A stretch of DNA of 64,000 nt from an uncultured Tropicimonas sp. (GTDB lineage: Bacteria > Pseudomonadota > Alphaproteobacteria > Rhodobacterales > Rhodobacteraceae), in contig CANMIP010000023.1 of NCBI GenBank assembly GCA_947497945.1, positions 41,752 through 105,751 on the forward strand, in the 5' to 3' direction. The notes under the pieces are model-generated. The model had not been told where the DNA came from, did not search any database, and worked only from the letters and a program-made list of their open reading frames with translations. Positions 1-11,260 of this stretch are shown here, piece by piece (within the stretch, counting starts at the first letter, position 1; every line of letters starts with the position of its first letter). The position numbers were made by a program, and so were the translations under genes.

Positions 1-1
1 G

Positions 2-1374
<1,373 letters not shown>

Positions 1375-1378
<4 letters not shown>

Positions 1379-2244
1379 GGGGCGCCCTCGTCCGGTCCTG
1401 TTCCGATGGTCCGGCAAACCTCCTCGCGAAGCGCAGCAAGCCCGGCCTCCACGCGCTTCGCCTGTGCGGAAACCGCCGCCAGGTCGCCACCATGTGCCTG
1501 TGCATTCAGGCGCTCCGCCGCCCTCTTGAGGCGGTGTGCTCCGGTCGTGCCGGCCAGTGCGATCAGGATATGTGTCTGCGCCCGGATCTCGTCGAGATTG
1601 TCCTGCCGGACCGCCGCCTGGAGCTGCTCGAAGGTCCGATCCAGGTCCAGCCCGAGCTGATCGAGCAATTCTTGCGCGTGTTGCGGCCCGGCCAGTTCGC
1701 GCAGCGCCGCAAGTTCGCCGCGGATGTCGTCCGGCGTTTCGCCCTCCGTGTCCGCCGCGCCGCTTTCCTCGTCCGGCAAAGCGGGCGCCAGGGCTTGGCC
1801 TGCCCATCGGCCAAGCACCGCGGCAAGTGCATCGACATCCATCACCGGTTTGACGAGGACCGCATCGGCGCCGTCCTGGCGAAGCCGGCGTTTGTCCAGC
1901 TCGGAAGGTCCGGATGTCAGCGCGATCAGCGCCGGACGATCCGGCGCGACGGCCATATCCCGAAGCGCCTGCTGCCCGGCGGCACCATCGGTATCGCACA
2001 GGACAATGTTGCCCCGACGAAGCGGCGGAATGCGGAAGGCGCCGTCCTGCAGCTCAAACAGCCCGACATCCAGCCCGAGATGCTTCAGAAGTTGCAGGAG
2101 AAGGAAACGATCATTGGCGCTGTCGGTAGCAATGAAGATGTGGAGCCCACCGAAGCCATCCTTCGGGTCGGTCGCGGCCTCCACCTGCCGATATTTCGTG
2201 CCGGAGGAACGCCTTCCTGCCTCGGACACCCGTGCAAACTCCAC
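1375..2244 (-). CDS. Receiver plus HPt-domain phosphorelay protein
   Basis: This 289-residue protein resembles the C-terminal half of a hybrid histidine kinase without the kinase. A receiver-like domain (about 34-148) carries Asp84 and Lys132, then an acidic linker leads to a helical HPt-like domain (about 175-280). The HPt motif reads THILIALAGTTGA with the candidate phospho-His at about 225. The Lys-Gly that usually follows the His in the family (HxLKG) is missing. It overlaps the following sigma-54 regulator by 4 bp, so the pair probably forms a relay fed by an unlinked kinase. The start is uncertain: the listed GTG at 2244 lacks a good ribosome site, and in-frame GTGs at 2229 and 2184 would leave both domains intact. 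Confidence 0.75.
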
Positions 2245-2315
2245 TCACACTACGAGAGCCGAAGACATGCATGATCCCGATTGTTTGTACAAGTGTTAAT
2301 GACCCAGTTGAGACA

Positions 2316-2342
2316 TTCCGTCCGGCACGCGGCCGGACGGAA
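2316..2342 (-). terminator. Hairpin terminator after prpE
   Basis: A perfect 11-bp inverted repeat (2316-2326 with 2332-2342) encloses a 5-nt loop and sits 30 bp past the prpE stop. There is no clear U-tract on the minus strand, so termination may be weak or assisted. Confidence 0.6.
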
Positions 2343-2372
2343 GCTCTGTATTACCTGGGCTGGAGGACGGCC

Positions 2373-4265
2373 TTACTTGGCGTATCCCGCCCCTTTCAGC
2401 GCCTCGGTGATCTCATCGAGGATGGCAGGGTCGTCGATCGTCGCCGGCATCTTGAACGCCTCGCTGTCGGCGATCTTCTGCATCGTGCCGCGCAGGATCT
2501 TGCCAGAGCGCGTCTTGGGAAGCCGATCTACGACAATTGCATTGCGGAAGGCGGCGACCGGACCGATCTCGTGCCGCACGAGGCCGACACATTCGGCGAT
2601 CACCTCCTCGGGCGAGCGCTCATGCGACGCGTTCAGGCAGAGAAAGCCCAGCGGGAGCTGGCCCTTCAGCGCGTCCGCCACGCCGATCACGGCGCATTCG
2701 GCAACATCCGGATGCTCGGCCAGCACCTCTTCCATCGCGCCCGTCGAGAGGCGGTGCCCGGCGACGTTGATGACATCGTCGGTGCGCGACATGATGTAGA
2801 GATAGCCGTCCGCGTCTTTGTAGCCCGCATCACCGGTCTCGTAGTAGCCGGGGAAATGCTCGAGATAGGACTTCTTGTAGCGCTCCTCGGCATTCCACAG
2901 CGTCTGCAGCGTGCCCGGCGGCAGCGGCAACTTGATGGCGATGGCGCCCATCGTGCCGGGCTCCGCGACCTCGTGGCCGCCCTCGTCCAGGATATGCACC
3001 TCGTAGCCGGGCATCGGCACGGAGGGTGAGCCGAGCTTGGTCGGAAGCTCCTCGATCCCGATCGGGTTGGCGGCGATGGCCCAGCCGGTCTCGGTCTGCC
3101 ACCAGTGGTCGACCACCGGCACGCCGAGATGCTCCTGCGCCCATTTCACCGTGTCCGGATCAGCGCGCTCGCCGGCCAGGAACAGCGCCTGCAGGTCATG
3201 CAGCTTGTAGCGCTTGATCCATTCGCCATTCGGGTCCTCACGCTTGATGGCGCGGAGCGCGGTTGGCGCGGTGAAGAAGCTCTTCACGCGGTGGTTCTGA
3301 ATGATCTTCCAGAAGACGCCAGCATGGGGCGTGCCGATCGGCTTGCCCTCGAAGACCAGCGTCTCGGCCCCCGCGAGCAGCGGGCCGTAACAGATATAGG
3401 AGTGTCCCACGACCCAGCCGACATCGGAGGCAGCCCAGAAACGCTCGCCCGGTCCGACATTGTAGATGTTCTCCATCGACCAGGTCAGCGCCACGAGATG
3501 GCCGGCGGTCGAGCGGACAACGCCCTTGGGCTGGCCGGTGGTGCCGGACGTGTAGAGGATATAGGCGGGGTGGTTGCCCTCGACGGGCAGGCAGTCCACC
3601 GGCTTCACGCCATATTGGAAGGCGTGCCAATCGAAATCGCGGCCCTCGACGAGCTTGGCCACTTCCTGCTCTCGCTGGAAGACAACGCAGAAATCCGGCT
3701 TGTGCTCGGCCTGTTCGATGGCTTCGTCGAGCAGCGGCTTGTAATGGACCACGCGGCCGGGCTCCAGACCACAGGAGGCAGCGATGATGGCGGTCGGCTT
3801 GGCGTCGTCGATCCGGACGGCAAGCTCATGGGCCGCAAAACCGCCGAAAACGACCGAATGGACAGCGCCGATGCGCGCACAGGCAAGCATCGCCTCGATC
3901 GCCTCGGGCACCATCGGCATGTAGATGATGACGCGGTCGCCTTTCTCGACGCCGCGCATCTTCAGCGCACCGGCGAGCGAGGCCACGCGGTCGCGCAGTT
4001 CGGTATAGGTGATTCCCTTGGTGGCGTGGGTGATCGGGCTCTCATGCATGATCGCGAGATTGTCGCCGCGACCGGCTTCGACATGGCGATCCACCGCGTT
4101 GTAGCAGGTGTTGACCAGCGCATCCGAGAACCACTCGTACATCGGGGCCTTGTCGTCGAAGAGCGCCTTGGTCGGCGGCTGGAACCAGTCCACCGCCTCA
4201 GCCGCCTTCATCCAGAACGCCTCCGGATCATCCTGCCAGGCGTCATAGATGTCAGAATATCCCAT
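2373..4265 (-). CDS. prpE: Propionyl-CoA synthetase PrpE
   Basis: An acyl-CoA synthetase of the ANL superfamily that activates propionate (and possibly acetate) with ATP and CoA. It has 630 residues, the usual PrpE length. Visible motifs are the AMP-binding loop YTSGTTGQPKG (near 240), the HWWQTETGW region, SRTDDVINVAGHRLS at the hinge to the C-terminal subdomain, and the catalytic lysine in KTRSGKILRG. The N-terminus (SDIYDAWQDDPEAFW) is the PrpE-type opening rather than that of acetyl-CoA synthetase. The start at 4265 is preceded by a strong GGAGGGAGAG site. It stands alone between two terminator hairpins; no methylcitrate genes are adjacent. Confidence 0.93.
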   Translation of the reverse strand: MGYSDIYDAWQDDPEAFWMKAAEAVDWFQPPTKALFDDKAPMYEWFSDALVNTCYNAVDRHVEAGRGDNLAIMHESPITHATKGITYTELRDRVASLAGALKMRGVEKGDRVIIYMPMVPEAIEAMLACARIGAVHSVVFGGFAAHELAVRIDDAKPTAIIAASCGLEPGRVVHYKPLLDEAIEQAEHKPDFCVVFQREQEVAKLVEGRDFDWHAFQYGVKPVDCLPVEGNHPAYILYTSGTTGQPKGVVRSTAGHLVALTWSMENIYNVGPGERFWAASDVGWVVGHSYICYGPLLAGAETLVFEGKPIGTPHAGVFWKIIQNHRVKSFFTAPTALRAIKREDPNGEWIKRYKLHDLQALFLAGERADPDTVKWAQEHLGVPVVDHWWQTETGWAIAANPIGIEELPTKLGSPSVPMPGYEVHILDEGGHEVAEPGTMGAIAIKLPLPPGTLQTLWNAEERYKKSYLEHFPGYYETGDAGYKDADGYLYIMSRTDDVINVAGHRLSTGAMEEVLAEHPDVAECAVIGVADALKGQLPLGFLCLNASHERSPEEVIAECVGLVRHEIGPVAAFRNAIVVDRLPKTRSGKILRGTMQKIADSEAFKMPATIDDPAILDEITEALKGAGYAK

Positions 4266-4500
4266 GAGTTCTCTCCCTCCAAAACTTTGCGAGAGTTACG
4301 CAAATGGGGCGGTTTTGCGCAAGTCTGTTGCGTGGGCACTTCGTCGCTTTTTGGGCGCTAACGGATGCTGCAGCGCCGAGACACGTCGCCGCAGCGCAGC
4401 ACAGCCCGTGCCTTCCGCCGCCGCGAGGCCCCTCGTCCCCTTGCCGACCGCCGTCCGCTCCGGGCGCCGGAACGACCCGACTCGGCCCGGAACCGCACGC

Positions 4501-4528
4501 AAGAAAAAGGGGCGGCCGAAGCCGCCCC
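4501..4528 (-). terminator. Intrinsic terminator of pckG
   Basis: An 8-bp GC stem (4509-4516 with 4521-4528) with a CGAA tetraloop is followed on the minus strand by TTTTTCTT. It lies 24 bp beyond the pckG stop and is a canonical Rho-independent terminator. Confidence 0.85.
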
Positions 4529-4551
4529 CTCCATTCGATCCAGGATCGAAA

Positions 4552-6384
4552 TCAATGCTCGTGGGCGAGTTCCCAGTGCTCCGGGGAGCGCCACACGCGC
4601 GAGCGAAGCAGTTCACGCTCGAAGATGAACTCTTTCGGCAGACGGTCGAAGAACATGTCGAACTGCTCTTCGTGGGCGTGGGCTTCCGCCGTCCCAGCGT
4701 CGCGCTCGACACTCATCAGCTCGTAGAAGGTCTCTGCCGGGAAATCGAGGCCATCCCAGTGGATGTCTTCGTGCTGCGGCATCCAGCCGATCGGGCTTTC
4801 GACCGCGTTTCCGCGACCATGGACACGGTCCACGATCCACTTCAGCACGCGCATGTTCTCACCGAAGCCCGGCCAGATGAACTTGCCTTCTTCGTCCTTG
4901 CGGAACCAGTTGACGCGGAACATCCGAGGCGGCTTGGACACGCGACGACCAACGTTCAGCCAGTGGCTGAAGTAGTCGGCCATGTTGTAGCCACAGAAGG
5001 GCAGCATCGCCATCGGGTCGCGGCGCATGGCGGAGACGCCAATCGCAGCAGCGGTGGCTTCGGAACCCATGGTAGCGGCGAGGTAGACACCGTGCGACCA
5101 GTTGAAGGACTGGTAGACCAGCGGCATGTCCTTGGACATACGGCCACCGAAGACGAAGCCGTCGATCGCGACACCTGCCGGATCTTCCCAGGCCGGGTCG
5201 ATGGTCGGGCAGTTGGCAGCAGGCGCGGTGAAGCGACCGTTCGGGTGCGCGGCCGGGGTCTCGCTTTCGGGAGTCCAGTCGTTGCCTTTCCAGTCGATCA
5301 GGTGAGCCGGCTTCTCTTTCGTCATGCCTTCCCACCAGATGTCGCCATCATCGGTCAGCGCGACGTTGGTGTAGATGACGTCCTTCTTGATGGTGTCCAT
5401 CGCGATCGGGTTGGTGGCGTAGTTGGTGCCAGGTGCAACGCCGAAGAAGCCCGATTCCGGGTTGATCGCGCGAAGTTCACCATCCGGACCCTTCTTGATC
5501 CAGGCGATGTCGTCACCAACGGTCGAGACTTTCCAGCCTTCGAAGCCCTTCGGCGGCAGCAGCATGGCCAGGTTGGTCTTGCCACAGGCCGACGGGAAGG
5601 CCGCGCCGAGGTAGGTCTTTTCACCTTCGGGGGACTCGAGGCCCATGATCAGCATGTGCTCGGCGAGCCAGCCTTCGTCGCGGGCCATGACGGACGCGAT
5701 ACGCAGGGCCAGGCACTTCTTGCCGAGCAGGGCGTTGCCGCCGTAGCCGGAACCGTAGGACCAGATCTCGTAGGTCTCGGGGAAGTGAACGATGTACTTG
5801 TCGTCAATATTGGCTTCGCAGGGCCACGGCACATCGGCCTGACCGGGCTCCAGCGGCGCGCCGACGGAGTGCATGCAGGGAATGAAGTCGCCATCTTCAC
5901 CCAGCGATGCCAGCACTTCGTTACCAACGCGGGTCATCAGCATCATGTTGGTGACAACATAGGGGCTGTCGGTGATCTCGATGCCGATCTTGGAGATCGG
6001 GGAGCCGATCGGACCCATGGAGAAGGGGATGACGTACATCGTACGACCCTTCATGGAGCCGTCGAACTTCTCGTTCAGGATGGCGCGCATCTCGGCCGGG
6101 TCGTACCAGTTGTTGGTCGGGCCGGCGTCGCCTTTGGAATTGGAGCAGATGAAGGTCCGGTTCTCGACCCGGCCAACGTCGGACGGGTGGGAGCGGGCGA
6201 GGTAGCTGTTCGGGCGCAGCTCAGGGTTCAGGCGGATATAGGTGCCGCTGTCGACCATCAGCTGGGAGAGCTCGTCATACTGTTCCTGGGAACCATCAGC
6301 CCACACGACCTGGTCGGGCTTGGCGAGGGCCGCCATCTTTTCGACCCACTTGACCAGCCGGGCGTTCTTGGTTGGAGCTTCCAT
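4552..6384 (-). CDS. pckG: Phosphoenolpyruvate carboxykinase (GTP)
   Basis: Converts oxaloacetate and GTP to PEP, GDP and CO2, the first step of gluconeogenesis. The 610 residues match the GTP-dependent family (about 600), not the ATP-dependent PckA (about 530). Diagnostic GTP-type motifs are the kinase loop [12 protein letters not shown] (near 275), the [19 protein letters not shown] block (about 500) and the N-terminal NRTFICS region. The ATG at 6384 has GAGGAGG upstream. It is divergent from chvI across a 385-bp spacer. In most Rhodobacteraceae and Rhizobiales an ATP-type pckA occupies this same position, so this looks like replacement in place. Regulation by ChvI from the shared spacer is an inference from position. 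Confidence 0.95.
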   Translation of the reverse strand: MEAPTKNARLVKWVEKMAALAKPDQVVWADGSQEQYDELSQLMVDSGTYIRLNPELRPNSYLARSHPSDVGRVENRTFICSNSKGDAGPTNNWYDPAEMRAILNEKFDGSMKGRTMYVIPFSMGPIGSPISKIGIEITDSPYVVTNMMLMTRVGNEVLASLGEDGDFIPCMHSVGAPLEPGQADVPWPCEANIDDKYIVHFPETYEIWSYGSGYGGNALLGKKCLALRIASVMARDEGWLAEHMLIMGLESPEGEKTYLGAAFPSACGKTNLAMLLPPKGFEGWKVSTVGDDIAWIKKGPDGELRAINPESGFFGVAPGTNYATNPIAMDTIKKDVIYTNVALTDDGDIWWEGMTKEKPAHLIDWKGNDWTPESETPAAHPNGRFTAPAANCPTIDPAWEDPAGVAIDGFVFGGRMSKDMPLVYQSFNWSHGVYLAATMGSEATAAAIGVSAMRRDPMAMLPFCGYNMADYFSHWLNVGRRVSKPPRMFRVNWFRKDEEGKFIWPGFGENMRVLKWIVDRVHGRGNAVESPIGWMPQHEDIHWDGLDFPAETFYELMSVERDAGTAEAHAHEEQFDMFFDRLPKEFIFERELLRSRVWRSPEHWELAHEH

Positions 6385-6769
6385 GCTTTCCTCCTCGGAT
6401 TGCAGTCTGTTTGCGCAGGGGGGGGCCTGGCAGCCAAGGCCACCTTGGCCCGGCGCGCTTGATATAACACCTCCGAAACCGTTTGCTACCGTCGCCAGAG
6501 CCGTTTGTTAGCGCCACAATGTCGCTGTTTCACGCCGTGAATAGCCGGAATGCCGGAACGACATACCAATGCATACAATTCGGCAATGCCGGTTTGCTGT
6601 CGACGCAAGGCAGACGGCCAAACGTGGTGCAAATTAGTCATTCCTTTCCGAAATGCCGCTTCAGTACCCCCCATAAAGGCGTGCGATTCGCTTTCGCAGT
6701 TGATTCCGCGGTTCGGAAACAGGAAAATGCGGTAAAAATACATAAATGGGCAGTACGGGGGTCACACCA
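6385..6769. promoter_or_regulatory. Divergent pckG / chvI control region
   Basis: A 385-bp gene-free spacer between two divergent genes. It is richer in A and T than its surroundings close to chvI. It holds three direct copies of AATGCCG (starting 6550, 6585 and 6652); no established ChvI site could be assigned. The chvI ribosome site GGGGG lies just before 6770. Short open frames here look like noise. Confidence 0.5.
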
Positions 6770-7471
6770 ATGTCGCGCATCGCGCTTGTGGACGACGACA
6801 GAAACATCCTCACTTCAGTTTCCATGACCTTGGAAGCCGAAGGTTTCGAGGTTGAAACTTACAATGACGGGCAGTCGGCGCTGGACGCGTTCAACCGGCG
6901 CCTGCCCGATATGGCGGTGCTCGATATAAAGATGCCACGCATGGACGGCATGGACCTGTTGCAGAGGCTGCGCCAGAAGACCTCCATGCCGGTGATCTTT
7001 CTGACCTCGAAGGATGACGAGATCGACGAGGTCCTCGGGTTGCGCATGGGCGCGGACGACTACGTCAAGAAACCGTTCTCGCAGCGGCTTCTGGTCGAGC
7101 GCATCCGGGCATTGCTGCGCCGGCAAGAAGCGCTCAATGCCGATGAGGCCGGCGAGCCGGAGACCGCGCAGGTTCTGACGCGCGGCGAGCTTGTGATGGA
7201 TCCGCTGCGCCATTCCGTGAGCTGGAAGGGTCTGGACGTTTCGCTGACTGTCACCGAGTTCCTGCTGCTGCAGGCGCTCGCGCAGCGGCCCGGCTTCGTC
7301 AAGAGCCGCGACCAGCTGATGGACGTGGCCTATGACGATCAGGTCTATGTCGACGACCGTACGATCGACAGCCACATCAAACGCCTGCGTAAGAAGATGC
7401 GCAGCGTCGACTCCGAATTCTCCGCCATCGAGACCCTATATGGCATCGGTTACAGATATAACGAGGAATAG
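6770..7471 (+). CDS. chvI: ChvI response regulator (OmpR family)
   Basis: DNA-binding response regulator of the ChvG-ChvI envelope/acid-responsive system. It has 233 residues: a receiver (1-120) with Asp-Asp near residue 9, the phospho-Asp in [13 protein letters not shown] and the Lys in VKKPF, followed by a winged helix (about 145-230) ending in the typical GIGYRYNEE. The ATG at 6770 is preferred over the in-frame ATG at 6746 because the family begins [10 protein letters not shown] and a G-rich ribosome site sits 9 nt upstream. It is followed after 28 bp by chvG, in the conserved chvI-chvG-hprK-rapZ-EIIA-HPr order. Confidence 0.95.
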   Translation: MSRIALVDDDRNILTSVSMTLEAEGFEVETYNDGQSALDAFNRRLPDMAVLDIKMPRMDGMDLLQRLRQKTSMPVIFLTSKDDEIDEVLGLRMGADDYVKKPFSQRLLVERIRALLRRQEALNADEAGEPETAQVLTRGELVMDPLRHSVSWKGLDVSLTVTEFLLLQALAQRPGFVKSRDQLMDVAYDDQVYVDDRTIDSHIKRLRKKMRSVDSEFSAIETLYGIGYRYNEE

Positions 7472-7499
7472 GCGGGCAGCCGCGGAAGGGACTGGAAAG

Positions 7500-9185
7500 G
7501 TGCGCGACACCGGGCGCGACTTCGATTCCGACGTGGTTCTGGGCGAAGATTGGGTCGTTCCGGACACCAGCGATGCGGATATGCGCAAGAAGCGCGAAGG
7601 GCGTGGGTATCTCACGCTCAACCGTTCCCCACTGGCACGCAAGATCATCACCTTCAACCTGATCGGCCTGCTGATCCTTGTCGGCGGCGTCTTCTATCTC
7701 AACCCGTTTCGCGACTCCATCGCCGCGCAACGCGTGGCCGGGCTGAAGACCGAGGCTTCGCTGATCGCCAATGTCTTCGAAGCACAGGCGCAAGACGATG
7801 CGCCCGCGAACCTGTCTGCCAATGGCGGCGGCATCGACCCGCAGGCAACGCTGCAAGACCTGACGCTGACCCGCGGCGTGCAGGTCTTCGTCTATGACAC
7901 GGATGGCCTGCTCGTGGCGCAGGAAGCCGCGCCGAGGGTCAACCTGACGCCGCCGCAAAACTCGACCGTCATCACCGATTTCCTCAATGCGATCTGGGTG
8001 GGCACCTCGCGCCTTCTGACCCCGGTCCCTGCGGAGACATCCTGGACGGATGGCGAGACACTCGCGCATTCGCTCGCCGCGCAGGCTGCGGACGGCACGC
8101 CCGCCGTTGTTGCCGGCACGGACGAGGCCGGGGAAACGCTCTTCGCCGTCGCCTCGCCGATCCGCGCAGGCGACGAGATCCTCGGGGTGGTGGCAATGTC
8201 CTCGCTTCCGGGCGAGGTGGACCGGCTGGTGCGCAAGGAGCGCGAACAGGTCCTGCAGATGTTCGTCATCGCGATTCTCGTTTCGATCGGCCTGAGTCTC
8301 GTGCTCGCCTCCACCATCGCCAACCCGCTTTCGGACCTTGCCGCGGCGGCCGAGATCGGGCGTGACCGCAATGCCCGCAAGATGACCCCGGGCCGGGTCC
8401 GCATTCCCGACCTGACCGGTCGCCCGGACGAGATTGGCCGCCTCTCCGGCGCCCTGCGCGGCATGGTCGCCGCGCTCTACGACCGGATCGACGCCAATGA
8501 GCAATTCGCGGCCGATGTCGCGCATGAGATCAAGAACCCGCTCGCATCGCTGCGTTCCGCGGTCGGCACGATGCGGGTGGCCAAGCGCGAAGACCAGCGC
8601 GAGAAGCTGCTCGACGTGATCGACCATGATGTCCGCCGCCTGGACCGGCTGGTCAGTGACATCTCCAATGCCTCGCGGCTGGATTCGGAGCTGGTCAAGG
8701 AAGACGAGGAACGTTTCGACCTCGTGAAGATGCTCGGCAACCTGACCGACTACCTGGGTGAAGAGGCCAATAAAAAGGGCGTCGAGTTCATCACCGACCT
8801 GCCTCGGCAGCCAATCGAGGTCATCGGGCTGGAAGCGCGGCTGGCACAGGTCTTCGTCAATCTCATCGGCAATGCCGTAAGCTTCTGCGACGATGGCGAT
8901 GCGGTGCGGGTCTGGGTGCGCAAGCGCGAGAACCGTGTGCTCGTTGTCTGCGAGGACACCGGCCCCGGCATTCCCGAACAGGCATTGTCGAAGATCTTCA
9001 ACCGGTTCTACTCCGAGCGCCCGCCCGGACAGTTCGGCAATCACTCCGGCCTCGGCCTTGCGATCTCGAAACAGATCGTCGAGGCGCATGGCGGTGTGAT
9101 CTGGGCCGAGAATATCCGTCCCACAGATGCGGACATCGCCTCCGAACCGCTCGGAGCGCGGTTCGTCGTCGGTTTGCCGGTGTAA
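7500..9185 (+). CDS. chvG: ChvG sensor histidine kinase
   Basis: Membrane sensor kinase partner of ChvI. The 561 residues comprise a cytoplasmic N-tail, TM1 (about 50-70), a periplasmic sensor of roughly 190 residues, TM2 (near 255-275), a HAMP-like linker, a HisKA domain with the phospho-His in ADVAHEIKNPLASL, and a HATPase_c domain with the N box (NLIGNAV), the G1 box (EDTGPGIP) and the GLGLAISKQI box. I chose the GTG at 7500 because it follows a purine-rich site and keeps the conserved VVLGEDWVVP tail; the frame also runs upstream into chvI. In this family periplasmic inhibition is by ExoR-like proteins, which are not in this window. Confidence 0.93.
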   Translation: MRDTGRDFDSDVVLGEDWVVPDTSDADMRKKREGRGYLTLNRSPLARKIITFNLIGLLILVGGVFYLNPFRDSIAAQRVAGLKTEASLIANVFEAQAQDDAPANLSANGGGIDPQATLQDLTLTRGVQVFVYDTDGLLVAQEAAPRVNLTPPQNSTVITDFLNAIWVGTSRLLTPVPAETSWTDGETLAHSLAAQAADGTPAVVAGTDEAGETLFAVASPIRAGDEILGVVAMSSLPGEVDRLVRKEREQVLQMFVIAILVSIGLSLVLASTIANPLSDLAAAAEIGRDRNARKMTPGRVRIPDLTGRPDEIGRLSGALRGMVAALYDRIDANEQFAADVAHEIKNPLASLRSAVGTMRVAKREDQREKLLDVIDHDVRRLDRLVSDISNASRLDSELVKEDEERFDLVKMLGNLTDYLGEEANKKGVEFITDLPRQPIEVIGLEARLAQVFVNLIGNAVSFCDDGDAVRVWVRKRENRVLVVCEDTGPGIPEQALSKIFNRFYSERPPGQFGNHSGLGLAISKQIVEAHGGVIWAENIRPTDADIASEPLGARFVVGLPV

Positions 9186-9191
9186 GGCGGG

Positions 9192-9638
9192 ATGGGGCGC
9201 GAAGACCAGGATAGCGAAACCGACCTTCGCCTGCATGCCTCCGCCGTTGCCCTTGATAACCGAGCCTTGCTTATCCTCGGCCCGTCTGGAAGTGGAAAGT
9301 CTGGCCTTGCTCTGGAGTTGATCTCGCTTGGCGCCGTACTCGTCGCCGATGACCAGACGCTGCTTCGGCGTGACGGCGCACGGCTCCTGGCGAGCCCGCA
9401 CCCCCGGATCGCCGGCCGGCTGGAAGCCCGCCATGTCGGGCTCCTGCGCCTCCCCTGCCGGACCGATGTCCCGGTGGCCCTCGCCATCGACCTCGGAACC
9501 GACGAGACCGACAGGCTTCCACCGGCGCGCGGCCTCGTCCTGCTTGATCAAAAGGTCACCTTGCTGCACCGCCCTCCCGGCGGGCATGCAGCGCATGCGA
9601 TAGTTCACTGCCTGCAAGGAAGGCGAGAGACGCCATGA
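9192..9638 (+). CDS. hprK: HPr kinase/phosphorylase, short alphaproteobacterial form
   Basis: Phosphorylates the regulatory serine of HPr. The protein has only 148 residues and corresponds to the C-terminal kinase domain of the 310-residue Gram-positive enzyme; the N-terminal domain is absent, as is normal in alphaproteobacteria. The P-loop reads GPSGSGKS (about 31-38), followed by VADDQ (about 51-55). It starts 7 bp after chvG and overlaps rapZ by 4 bp. Its substrate HPr is encoded three genes downstream and keeps the target serine. Confidence 0.92.
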   Translation: MGREDQDSETDLRLHASAVALDNRALLILGPSGSGKSGLALELISLGAVLVADDQTLLRRDGARLLASPHPRIAGRLEARHVGLLRLPCRTDVPVALAIDLGTDETDRLPPARGLVLLDQKVTLLHRPPGGHAAHAIVHCLQGRRETP

Positions 9639-10558
9639 CCGACCTGACTGCCGCGCCGGCCGCCACCCATGCGCCCCGCATTCTCCTCGTCACCGGTCCA
9701 TCCGGCGCCGGACGCAGTACGGCGATCCGCGCCCTCGAGGATCTCGGCTACGAGGTCATCGACAACCTGCCGCTCTCGCTGGTCCCGCGCCTGCTGGAAG
9801 GACCGCCGTCGGGACCGGCCCTGGCGCTCGGCGTGGACAGCCGAAATCGCGACTTCTCGACCGGAGCCTTTCTCGAGTTGCTGGACCGGCTGGACGCGCA
9901 TGGCGTCGAGCTGCTCTATCTCGACTGCACCTCCGAGATACTCCAACGCCGCTACTCCGAAACCCGCCGCCGCCATCCGCTCGCGCCGGCAGAAAGCCCG
10001 GCCGTCGGAATTGCCCGCGATTTCGACCTCCTCGTCCCGATCCGTCAACGCGCCGACGTGGTGATCGACACGTCCGAGTTGACGGTCCACGAGCTGCGGG
10101 CCGAAGTTGGCCGCTGGTTCGGCAACCCGACGGGCAATCGCCTCGCCCTTTCGGTCCATTCCTTCTCCTACAAGCGCGGCCTTCCGCGCGGGCTGGATAT
10201 GGTCTTCGACTGCCGGTTCCTGCGCAATCCCTACTGGGATGCCAACCTGCGCAGCCTGAACGGGCTGTCTGAGGAAGTCGCCGGGTACGTTGCCGAGGAT
10301 CCGCGTTTCGACAGCTTTTTCGACAAGGTCCGAGATCTCGCGCTGCTGTTGCTTCCGGCCTATGTCGAGGAGGGCAAGTCCTATCTCGCCATCGGTTTCG
10401 GCTGCACGGGAGGGCAACACCGATCGGTGACCATGGCCGAAAAGCTCGGGAATACGCTTGCGGAGGCAGGATGGCAGGTGTCAATTAGGCACAGGGAACT
10501 TGAAAGAAACGCAGCTGCCGCTGGCAGATCAGCGACACAGACGGGGACACAAACGTGA
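9635..10558 (+). CDS. rapZ: RapZ / YvcJ-family nucleotide-binding protein
   Basis: RNase adaptor-like P-loop protein of 307 residues. The N-terminal nucleotide-binding domain has [11 protein letters not shown] (about 19-29). The C-terminal domain carries the family signature [19 protein letters not shown] and, near the end, [17 protein letters not shown]. In enterobacteria RapZ controls GlmS through small RNAs; in alphaproteobacteria the role is less clear and the genomic link is to the PTS. It overlaps hprK (ATGA) and the EIIA gene (GTGA). The last 20 residues are rich in Ala and Thr and poorly conserved. Confidence 0.92.
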   Translation: MTDLTAAPAATHAPRILLVTGPSGAGRSTAIRALEDLGYEVIDNLPLSLVPRLLEGPPSGPALALGVDSRNRDFSTGAFLELLDRLDAHGVELLYLDCTSEILQRRYSETRRRHPLAPAESPAVGIARDFDLLVPIRQRADVVIDTSELTVHELRAEVGRWFGNPTGNRLALSVHSFSYKRGLPRGLDMVFDCRFLRNPYWDANLRSLNGLSEEVAGYVAEDPRFDSFFDKVRDLALLLLPAYVEEGKSYLAIGFGCTGGQHRSVTMAEKLGNTLAEAGWQVSIRHRELERNAAAAGRSATQTGTQT

Positions 10559-10956
10559 TTGGCATCGTGATCGTTGCTCACGGAGGTCTGGCCAACGAGT
10601 ATCTTGCCGCGGTTGAACATGTCGTCGGCAAACAGGTCGGGATGCGCGCCATCGCCATCGCCCCCGAGCATGACAGGATTCTCAAGCAGGAAGAAATTCT
10701 CGAAGCGACCAACTCGGTGGATACCGGCGACGGCGTTGTCGTTGTGACCGACATGTTCGGCGGATCGCCGTCGAATCTTTCGCTCCGCGCCTGCAACCGG
10801 GAAAACCGCATGATCCTGTACGGAGCCAACCTGCCGATGCTGATCAAGCTGGCCAAATCGCGCCAGATGTCGGTCGGCGATGCTGTCAGCAATGCCCTGG
10901 TGGCCGGGCGCAAATATATCAACAGCTTCGACGGCGCAGCCGGGAAATCAGATTGA
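10555..10956 (+). CDS. PTS EIIA component, mannose-type
   Basis: A 133-residue EIIA of the mannose (ManX/PtsA) type that accepts phosphate from HPr. The active-site histidine is in IVIVAHGG (about residue 9); other family motifs are [11 protein letters not shown] and [11 protein letters not shown]. No sugar permease (EIIB/C/D) is nearby, so it is part of the regulatory PTS of alphaproteobacteria rather than a transporter. Translation starts at a GTG that overlaps the rapZ stop (GTGA). The HPr gene follows with no gap. Confidence 0.92.
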   Translation: MIGIVIVAHGGLANEYLAAVEHVVGKQVGMRAIAIAPEHDRILKQEEILEATNSVDTGDGVVVVTDMFGGSPSNLSLRACNRENRMILYGANLPMLIKLAKSRQMSVGDAVSNALVAGRKYINSFDGAAGKSD

Positions 10957-11235
10957 ATGAGCAGATCCAGCTTGAAGATTCTCCAGATCATCAACGAGAA
11001 GGGGCTGCACGCCCGCGCCTCTGCAAAATTCGTCGAGACGGTCGAGGAATTCGAGGCCGAGGCGGAAGTCAGGAAGGACGGTCTTGACGCCGCAGGCGAC
11101 AGCATCATGGGGCTTTTGATGTTGGCAGCCTCCCGGGGAACCTCTATTGAGGTCGAAACCAGCGGGCCGCAGGCGGAGGAGCTGATGCTGGCGCTGGAAG
11201 AATTGGTCGCCGACCGTTTCGGCGAGGGAATGTAG
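10957..11235 (+). CDS. ptsH: HPr phosphocarrier protein
   Basis: A 92-residue HPr. The catalytic histidine lies in KGLHARASAKFVE (near residue 18). The regulatory serine region reads AGDSIMGLLMLAASRG, so the target of HprK is kept. It begins directly after the EIIA stop (TGAATG). Enzyme I is not encoded here. The gene closes the PTS regulatory string; the acyltransferase that follows 25 bp later on the same strand may be co-transcribed. Confidence 0.94.
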   Translation: MSRSSLKILQIINEKGLHARASAKFVETVEEFEAEAEVRKDGLDAAGDSIMGLLMLAASRGTSIEVETSGPQAEELMLALEELVADRFGEGM

Positions 11236-11260
11236 GCAGAGCGCAGGGGGATCTGGCAAG

